52,035 nt of DNA from a virus: positions 1 to 52,035 of IMG/VR virus record IMGVR_UViG_3300015371_000054; one strand, written 5' to 3'. Each line of letters begins with the position of its first letter. Within the stretch, counting starts at the first letter, position 1. The translations under genes were made by a program, and so were the position numbers. Positions 46,516 to 52,035 of this stretch are shown here, piece after piece. The notes under the pieces are model-generated. The model was not told where the DNA came from. It saw only the letters and a list, made by a program, of their open reading frames with translations, and ran no database searches.

Positions 46516-46708
46516 TCTTCGGGTCGTCGAGCCCTCCAAGGCCTCCCAACTTCCCTGCGGCGGTTGCTACACCAACGTCGTATCAGGAAGACACCCACGG
46601 GAGAGTACAGGGGGCTCGACACAGGAGCCGGGATGACACCCGGTGCCCCGGAGCTCCGGCGAGCAACGCGCCCTGTCGCGTAACAGGATCGACACCTGTC
46701 CGGGGTCG
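46516..46708 (+). other. Structured gap before primase (inverted repeats)
   Basis: No clear gene. GTCGAGCCC (46526-46534) and GGGCTCGAC (46612-46620) are perfect inverted repeats that close a 95-base structure, extendable by two pairs. Inside, CTTCC/GGAAG and GTTG/CAAC can pair. A perfect 12-bp palindrome CCGGAGCTCCGG lies at 46648-46659, and ACAGG...CCTGT at 46683-46699. An ATG at 46633 opens a 16-codon frame. It may be a leader RNA of the primase gene or an origin-like site. Confidence 0.45.
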
Positions 46709-48916
46709 ATGATCACCACAAGCGAGGAAGCCACCAAGAGGCGCTCCGTCTTCTTTGAAGCGGTCTTTGGTGACCTCCAAGGTTACGTGTGCGTTGCCAC
46801 ACGGCGCGGAGGAACCAAGGCGTTCAAGGAAGAGTTCTTTGAGTGGCCCGGGCAGAAGGAACAACTGCTCCGGCACATACTCGGACGGGCTGTCTCCGAC
46901 GACGTCTGGTACTGCCCTACTCTGCTTACAGGCAGTAAGAGAGTCAAAGAGAACGTTGGGAGGAGCACAGTTGTCTGGGCTGACCTAGACTCGTGCGCCC
47001 CAGAGAACTGTCGTCTCAAGCCGACATTCGTTATCGAGACCTCACCCAATCGGTTCCAGGCGCTTTGGCGTATGACTGAACCGGTTGTTGGCTGGGATGC
47101 CGAAGACATGTCGAAGCGCATTGCGTACGCTCATCATGATCAGGGTGCTGACATCTCTGGTTGGGACCTGACACAGTTGCTCAGAGTGCCGTTCACGACC
47201 AACTTCAAGTACGGGTCGAACATCACCGAAGGGCCGATGGTCAAGGTCATCAAGGTGGAAGATGCCACGTACACGCTCGAGTCCATGATCGAGCAGTACC
47301 CACAGGTCGAGGGACAGAGCGATGCGGTCGCTGTGCCGATGCCGGACGTTGGTGACCTGCCTGGTAAGTCCGGCGAAGAGATCATGGCGGAGCACAAGTT
47401 CAACCTGCAACCGCTAGCGTTCCATTTGTTCGTGGAGCAGCCCGAAGAGCGGAAGTGGTCGCAGGCACTCTGGCAACTGGAACTGTTCTGCTTCGAAGCG
47501 GGCATGAGTCCAGAGGAAGTGTTCGTCGTCGCACGAGATAGCGCCTGCAACAAGTTTGCACGCGACGGTGTGTCGATGAACCAACTCTGGAAGGATGTCA
47601 TTCGAGCGGGCAACAAGTTCCGGTCGCAGCAGGTAGCCATCACAGGGTTCGTCAAAGAGTTCAAGCCACTACTGACAGCGGAAGAACGTACGGCGGCAAA
47701 GGACCAAGTCACCTTCGTTGAAGACTACATCTCGTGGGCTCGAACCATCGGTGATGCTGCACCCCAGTATCACGAAGCGGGCGCCTTCACAATCCTGTCA
47801 GCGTTGATGGCAGGCGCAGTGAAGTTGCCGACCTCGTTCGGGACTCTCGTTCCCAACCTGTGGTTCATGATCTTGGCAGACACGACGTTGACCCGGAAGT
47901 CGACGGCTATGGACCTTGCTATGGACCTGCTTGTCGAAGTTGACCCTGACTGTATCATAGCGACTGACGGTTCAGTTGAGGGTCTGTTCACTTCGTTGAG
48001 CTTCCGTCCAAGTCGTCCGTCAGTGTTCCTGCGAGACGAGTTCAGCGGGCTGGTGGAAGCGATGACCCGAAAGGACTACTATGCCGGCATGGCGGAGACG
48101 TTCACCAAGTTGTACGACGGCAAGTACCAGAAGCGGCAGCTCCGGAAGGAAACCATCGAGGTCAAGGATCCGGTCCTCATACTCTTTGCCGGTGGTATTA
48201 GGGACCGAGTACTATCGCTTCTTACGTACGAGCATGTTGGTTCTGGCTTCTTGCCTCGGTTCGTGTTCATCACGGCTGAGTCGGATATCTCACGCGTGCG
48301 CCCGTTGGGTCCGCCGACAGATCGAAGCCTGGGACGAAGATCAGAGCTTCTGAAGGTAATGCAACGCACGTTCGACTACTACCACTCAGTAGAGTCGATC
48401 AAGATCGGTGACCGTACAGTGTCATCGCCAAAGCGTTGGGAGTGCTCACTGACTCCTGATGCGTGGTTGCGTTACAACGAGTTCGAGACGGACATGATGG
48501 AAGCGGCACTTGAGAGTCGGAATCCGGACCTCATGACGCCGATGTTCGACCGCCTCGCAAAGTCCGTACTCAAGTGTGCAGTGCTACTGGCGGCACTGAG
48601 GTGTGAGGACAGTGTGCAGGTCACCAAGCTAGACCTGCTCAAAGGTATTTCGTACGCGGAGGTGTGGCGGGAGTTCACTGTCGACATCCTTCACAACATA
48701 GGTCGTACGACCAGTGAGAGACTGGTCGCTACGGTGCTCAAGTACATCGAACGGAAGGACGGTGTACTGCGTTCGGAGATCATGCAGGTCTACCACCTGG
48801 ACTCTCGGACAGCTGAGCATATTCTGTCAACGCTTGACCAACGGGGGCAGATCACCAGAATCAAGTCCGGTCGATCCGAGCGACTGCATGCAGTCCAAAT
48901 CAGAGGAGTGTCATGA
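46709..48916 (+). CDS. Primase-helicase (AEP-like primase plus DUF3987-like ATPase)
   Basis: A 735-residue replication protein. VVWADLDSC carries the D-x-D (about D92, D94) of archaeo-eukaryotic primases. The C-terminal half is a helicase-like ATPase of DUF3987 type: LADTTLTRKSTAMD aligns with a Walker A but lacks its glycines, and SVFLRDEFSGLVEAM is Walker B-like. A winged-helix may close the protein (GVLRSEIMQVYHLDSRTAEHIL). The start at 46709 was chosen because EEATKRRSVFFE is the usual opening; GTG at 46643 is in frame. Confidence 0.8.
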   Translation: MITTSEEATKRRSVFFEAVFGDLQGYVCVATRRGGTKAFKEEFFEWPGQKEQLLRHILGRAVSDDVWYCPTLLTGSKRVKENVGRSTVVWADLDSCAPENCRLKPTFVIETSPNRFQALWRMTEPVVGWDAEDMSKRIAYAHHDQGADISGWDLTQLLRVPFTTNFKYGSNITEGPMVKVIKVEDATYTLESMIEQYPQVEGQSDAVAVPMPDVGDLPGKSGEEIMAEHKFNLQPLAFHLFVEQPEERKWSQALWQLELFCFEAGMSPEEVFVVARDSACNKFARDGVSMNQLWKDVIRAGNKFRSQQVAITGFVKEFKPLLTAEERTAAKDQVTFVEDYISWARTIGDAAPQYHEAGAFTILSALMAGAVKLPTSFGTLVPNLWFMILADTTLTRKSTAMDLAMDLLVEVDPDCIIATDGSVEGLFTSLSFRPSRPSVFLRDEFSGLVEAMTRKDYYAGMAETFTKLYDGKYQKRQLRKETIEVKDPVLILFAGGIRDRVLSLLTYEHVGSGFLPRFVFITAESDISRVRPLGPPTDRSLGRRSELLKVMQRTFDYYHSVESIKIGDRTVSSPKRWECSLTPDAWLRYNEFETDMMEAALESRNPDLMTPMFDRLAKSVLKCAVLLAALRCEDSVQVTKLDLLKGISYAEVWREFTVDILHNIGRTTSERLVATVLKYIERKDGVLRSEIMQVYHLDSRTAEHILSTLDQRGQITRIKSGRSERLHAVQIRGVS

Positions 48917-49629
48917 ACGACGCTGTCGTCATCATCAGCGGAGGCATGGACAGCACCGTGCTCGCCGCATACGTCAAGGACCTGTTGCCCCCGGATGGGC
49001 TGGTGCACGGCCTGTCCTTCAACTACGGGCAGCGCCACTTCAAGGAGTTGGGGTACGCTCGGCGCAACGAGACCCTCAGTTCGTGGACCGAGGTCAACCT
49101 ACAGAACCTCAACCCGCTGCTCCAGGGCAGCTCGCTGACCTCGCCGGACATCGAGGTGCCGGACGGGCACTACGCCGCCGAGACGATGAAGCAGACCGTC
49201 GTGCCGAACCGCAACATGATCATGCTGTCGATCGCTGTCGGGTACGCCGTCAGCAAGCAGTCGTCGTTCGGCGTCTGGACGGGTGTGCACGCAGGTGACC
49301 ACTTCATCTACCCCGACTGTCGACCCGAGTTCATCAAGGCGGCGTCCAAGGCGGCTTCCGTCGGCAACGAGGGGTTCTGGGACACCGTCGGGAAGCTCCA
49401 GGCCATCAACGCACCGTTCAGCGAGATGACCAAGGCCCAGATCGTCGAGCTCGGCACCCAGCTGGAGGTCAACTTCGCCCAGACGTGGTCCTGCTACAAG
49501 GGTGGCATGATCCACTGCGGACGTTGCGGTACCTGTGTCGAGCGCAAGGAGGCGTTCGCCATCGCCGGCGTGCCCGACCCCACGCCGTACGAGGACCCGA
49601 TCTTCGAAGTCGCAGCGTTCCACGGATGA
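48913..49629 (+). CDS. queC: 7-cyano-7-deazaguanine (preQ0) synthase
   Basis: A 238-residue protein. IISGGMDST (residues 7-15) is the PP-loop for ATP; SFNYGQRH and NRNMIMLSIA follow the QueC order. C-terminal Cys residues in SCYKGG and HCGRCGTC form the zinc site. It converts carboxy-deazaguanine to preQ0. No extra amidotransferase domain is present. It overlaps the primase stop (ATGA), so modification and replication are co-expressed. Confidence 0.93.
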   Translation: MNDAVVIISGGMDSTVLAAYVKDLLPPDGLVHGLSFNYGQRHFKELGYARRNETLSSWTEVNLQNLNPLLQGSSLTSPDIEVPDGHYAAETMKQTVVPNRNMIMLSIAVGYAVSKQSSFGVWTGVHAGDHFIYPDCRPEFIKAASKAASVGNEGFWDTVGKLQAINAPFSEMTKAQIVELGTQLEVNFAQTWSCYKGGMIHCGRCGTCVERKEAFAIAGVPDPTPYEDPIFEVAAFHG

Positions 49630-49952
49630 CCGCGCACTGGCCGACTCCGGCGCCCGTCGTTGAAGGCGGGCGCCATGCCAAGTGGGACGTGCAGGTTCGT
49701 CCCAGCGTGCGACCGACAGCGTCCAAGGATCATCAGGCACTCAATGCGCAAGCCGGTCGAGGTCGTGAACAGCATCGCGAGGCAATGCACAGAGAGCGTC
49801 ACTCGCGGTGGGTCAACTTCCTGCTCGGGGTCGACGAACAGGGGAAGGAAGTGTGGAGCGAGCCGAAGAAGATCCACACGACCGGAATCCTGCCCTGGAC
49901 CAAGCGACGCAAGAACCGTCAGAAGCGAAAGGCGGCACGACGTGACCGTTAG
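49626..49952 (+). CDS. Basic hypothetical protein in queC-queD operon
   Basis: A 108-residue, strongly basic protein (WTKRRKNRQKRKAARRDR at the end) with a conserved-looking middle (HSRWVNFLLGVDEQGKEVWSEPKKIH). It is in ATGA overlap with queC. It may bind nucleic acid. The function is unknown. Confidence 0.6.
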   Translation: MTAHWPTPAPVVEGGRHAKWDVQVRPSVRPTASKDHQALNAQAGRGREQHREAMHRERHSRWVNFLLGVDEQGKEVWSEPKKIHTTGILPWTKRRKNRQKRKAARRDR

Positions 49953-50271
49953 CCTCAACCCAGATGACGAGTTCGAGGCCACTCTGATCGAGATGGTCAG
50001 AGTGCACCGGTTCAAGAAGTCGGTATACGGTTCGAACGAGGACCCCTTCGCCAACTTCTACGACGCAGCGCACCACCTAGCGATGACGCCTCTCGAGGCG
50101 GCCATCGCGTTCCACGGCAAGCACGACGCCAAGATGACCAAGTGGCTCCGGGACGGACAACCGACCGATGCGCCTGGCATGGAGGACATGTTCATCGATC
50201 GGGCTGTGTACTCGGTCATCGAGCTCGCCCTCTGGAACAGGCGGACAGCCAACGGGCGGTGGGGCGAGTGA
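49942..50271 (+). CDS. Hypothetical protein, possibly nucleotide-modification associated (DUF1599/DUF6378-like)
   Basis: A 109-residue protein with GTG start. HRFKKSVYGSNEDPFANFYDAAHHL, a later KHDAKMTKWLRDG and DRAVYSVIELAL follow the order of small all-alpha proteins often found with modified-base phage genes. The resemblance is by eye and moderate. Its place between queC and queD supports a pathway link. Confidence 0.5.
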   Translation: MTVSLNPDDEFEATLIEMVRVHRFKKSVYGSNEDPFANFYDAAHHLAMTPLEAAIAFHGKHDAKMTKWLRDGQPTDAPGMEDMFIDRAVYSVIELALWNRRTANGRWGE

Positions 50272-50741
50272 GCGGGGAACTCTTCACCGTAACCAAGGAC
50301 GTCGAGTTCGACATGGGGCATCGAGTTCCGAACCATAAGTCGAAGTGCCGGAACCCTCACGGTCATCGCTACAAGGTTGCTGTCACCATCGAAGGCACCC
50401 TACAGCGAGAGGGTTCCAGCGAGGGCATGGTGGAGGACTTCGGTGACCTCAAGCAGGTCATGATGGAGAAGATCCACGACCCACTCGATCACGGCTTCAT
50501 GGTGTACCGAGACGACTTCCAACTGGTCGCCGCGTTCATACACGACGAGACCGAGGAAGGCGACGAGGAGTCACAGCTGTACCCCAAGCACGACTGGAAG
50601 GTCATCGTCGTCGACTTCGTACCAACGGCCGAGAACCTGGCGCGATGGTGCTACGACCGCCTTCGCGAGCACTACCCACTCACGATCCGGTTCGTCGAGG
50701 TCTGGGAGACGCCAACGAGCAAGGCGACGTACCCGACATGA
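50268..50741 (+). CDS. queD: 6-carboxytetrahydropterin synthase
   Basis: A 157-residue PTPS-family protein with GTG start (GTGA overlap). FDMGHRVP (H18) and CRNPHGHRY (C27, H31, H33) supply the zinc histidines and catalytic Cys; DFGDLK, PLDHGFM and VPTAENLA complete the family pattern, ending VWETPTS. It turns dihydroneopterin triphosphate into carboxytetrahydropterin, step two of the preQ0 pathway. Confidence 0.92.
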   Translation: MSGELFTVTKDVEFDMGHRVPNHKSKCRNPHGHRYKVAVTIEGTLQREGSSEGMVEDFGDLKQVMMEKIHDPLDHGFMVYRDDFQLVAAFIHDETEEGDEESQLYPKHDWKVIVVDFVPTAENLARWCYDRLREHYPLTIRFVEVWETPTSKATYPT

Positions 50742-51022
50742 ACTGGACCGACGACATCCCGCCCGAAGACAAAGACCGGATGCTCACGATGACCGAACGC
50801 GTTCGCGTGTTCCAGGTGTATGCAGAGACGGCGCGAATGCTGTCGGCGAAGCTGCAGTGGATCGAAGCGAAGGGGTTCGAGACGAAGTTGACCATGGGCA
50901 TGTTCGGGCCTCTGGGGGACTTCAACTTCTGGATCATCTGCCGAGAGAAGCCCGACCGAGAAAGGATCGACAGTGACACGCTTGCTGCGTTTGAACGAGC
51001 TCTATCCAAGCACCCAAGGTGA
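50738..51022 (+). CDS. Hypothetical protein in queD-queE operon
   Basis: A 94-residue protein with helical N-terminal half (RMLTMTERVRVFQVYAETARML) and FGPLGDFNFWIICREKPDRE in the second half. It overlaps queD by four bases and queE by 50. The function is unknown; its place suggests a link to the modification pathway. Confidence 0.58.
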   Translation: MNWTDDIPPEDKDRMLTMTERVRVFQVYAETARMLSAKLQWIEAKGFETKLTMGMFGPLGDFNFWIICREKPDRERIDSDTLAAFERALSKHPR

Positions 51023-51677
51023 GGGGCCGCGGACAGGAGAACGAACACTCTTCGTCCGCTTCTCAGGGTGCAACCTCCGTTGCCCGGGATGGCCGTGTGA
51101 TACGCCGCACGCGATCTTCCCGGATCAGTGGAAGGACGATCCGGTCTACACGGGAGAAGGGTTGGGTCTTCTAGTCGTCAACACCATGCTCGACCAGAAC
51201 ATCCACAATCTGTGCATCACGGGAGGTGAACCGTTCATGCAGCCGCCGACCGAGCTGGAGGCGTTCGTGCGCTACGTCAACAGGCTGACGCACACAACGA
51301 TCGACGTGTTCACCAACGGAACGTTCCTCTTCCCCGCCTGGTGCGCAGCATCCAACGTCGCCGTCGTGATGGACTGGAAGCTCACAGGGTCAGGCGACTC
51401 GAAGAAGAACCAGGACGAGCGTCTCATGAACGCGACGCATCGTCTGGGGCACAAGGACAACATCAAGTTCGTGGTCAAGGACATCCATGACCTCGACGAA
51501 GCTCGATACGCCTACGAGATGCTCCACACGTTCCAGGGCACCTTCTGGGTGGGTCGCGTTTGGGGTGAACTCTCAGATGCGGACCTCGTCGAATACATGA
51601 CCGAGTGGCGCCTCCCCTGGCGCCTCAATGTCCAGACGCACAAGCTGATCTGGCCCGGAGTGGAGAGAGGAATATGA
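50973..51677 (+). CDS. queE: 7-carboxy-7-deazaguanine synthase (radical SAM)
   Basis: A 234-residue protein with GTG start. STQGEGPRTGERTLFVRF leads to the cluster cysteines C33, C37 and C42, spaced CX3CX4C rather than the common CX3CX2C. ITGGEPFMQP, TNGTFLFP and DWKLTGSGD are further QueE landmarks. It makes carboxy-deazaguanine from carboxytetrahydropterin. The stop overlaps the folE start (ATGA). Confidence 0.9.
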   Translation: MTRLLRLNELYPSTQGEGPRTGERTLFVRFSGCNLRCPGWPCDTPHAIFPDQWKDDPVYTGEGLGLLVVNTMLDQNIHNLCITGGEPFMQPPTELEAFVRYVNRLTHTTIDVFTNGTFLFPAWCAASNVAVVMDWKLTGSGDSKKNQDERLMNATHRLGHKDNIKFVVKDIHDLDEARYAYEMLHTFQGTFWVGRVWGELSDADLVEYMTEWRLPWRLNVQTHKLIWPGVERGI

Positions 51678-52035
51678 ACGGTTACGACGATGACCTCATT
51701 GCTGGTGAGGTCAAGCAGGTCCTGCAGAAGCTGTTCCCACAGGAGGACTTCAGGGACGCGGAGCTCCAGGAGACGCCACTCCGGTTCGCACGGATGCTGG
51801 TCGAGCTCACAACACATGAGCCGTTCAAGTTCACGACCTTCGAGTCGGACGCAGACGAGATGGTGGTCATCCGCGACATCTCGTTCGTCTCGTTGTGTGC
51901 CCACCATATCGTTCCGTTCGTCGGCGTGGCGCATATCGGGTACGTACCAAACGGGAAGGTTGGTGGACTCAGCAAGTTCGCCCGAGTCGTGCGTCAGATG
52001 GCAAAGGGACTCTGGAACCAGGAGAACCTGACGAC
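51674..52035 (+). CDS. folE: GTP cyclohydrolase I, N-terminal part (continues at 1)
   Basis: The first 120 codons of folE are in this window end; the last 71 bases repeat the window start, so the true protein joins at 51964/1 and is 184 residues long. VSLCAHHIVPFVG gives zinc ligands C75 and H78, and HIGYVPNGKVGGLSKFAR the substrate region. A GAGAGGA ribosome site precedes the ATG. Confidence 0.93.
   Translation, partial: MNGYDDDLIAGEVKQVLQKLFPQEDFRDAELQETPLRFARMLVELTTHEPFKFTTFESDADEMVVIRDISFVSLCAHHIVPFVGVAHIGYVPNGKVGGLSKFARVVRQMAKGLWNQENLT
51965..52035. repeat. Right copy of 71-bp terminal identity
   Basis: Identical to bases 1-71. Trimming it gives a circle of 51,964 bp with folE intact. 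Confidence 0.95.

Overview
The window looks like the complete genome of a tailed actinobacteriophage (siphovirus-type), assembled as a circle. Its first and last 71 bases are identical and lie inside one gene (folE), so the unique length is 51,964 bp. An actinobacterial host is indicated by a WhiB-family regulator, GTG starts, probably leaderless mRNAs and many actinophage-type small genes. No integrase, immunity repressor, transposase or tRNA gene was recognised, so a virulent lifestyle is likely.

Layout. (1) Positions 30942 down to 5196, minus strand: one late block running from small terminase, four small genes (one a lipoprotein) and large terminase through a Mu-like head set (DUF935-type portal, Mu gpI-like protease/scaffold, capsid cement, major capsid protein, gpG-like completion protein). 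It continues with the tail tube, a tail-assembly chaperone pair joined by a GGGAAAC -1 frameshift site, tape measure, distal tail and hub proteins, two endolysins (M15-type peptidase and GH25 muramidase sharing a C-terminal domain), small membrane/holin proteins and tail fibres. One fibre carries about 20 copies of a 20-residue repeat. (2) 30943-31317: divergent control region. (3) 31318-43823, plus strand: about 30 small accessory genes. They include three related putative HTH proteins each behind a near-identical promoter, many zinc-ribbon microproteins, a striking set of secreted proteins and lipoproteins, and a DNA ligase, ending in a SNF2-type helicase. (4) 44151 through the circle junction to 5208, plus strand: a replication, recombination and base-modification operon. 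It holds a Cas4/RecB-like nuclease, Sak4-like ATPase, DUF669 protein, primase-helicase, queC, queD, queE, folE, MazG, a DpdA-type transglycosylase, a uracil-DNA-glycosylase/DNA polymerase A fusion, a RuvC-like resolvase and WhiB.

How it works together. FolE, QueD, QueE and QueC form a complete GTP-to-preQ0 pathway, and the DpdA-like enzyme would exchange guanine in phage DNA for a 7-deazaguanine, probably preQ0, protecting it from restriction. The polymerase carries its own family-4 uracil glycosylase domain. A shared TATAATA-type phage promoter occurs at seven places, including in front of the late block and the replication block, where the mRNAs look leaderless.

Limits: all calls come from reading motifs by eye. 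No database search, structure prediction or alignment was run.
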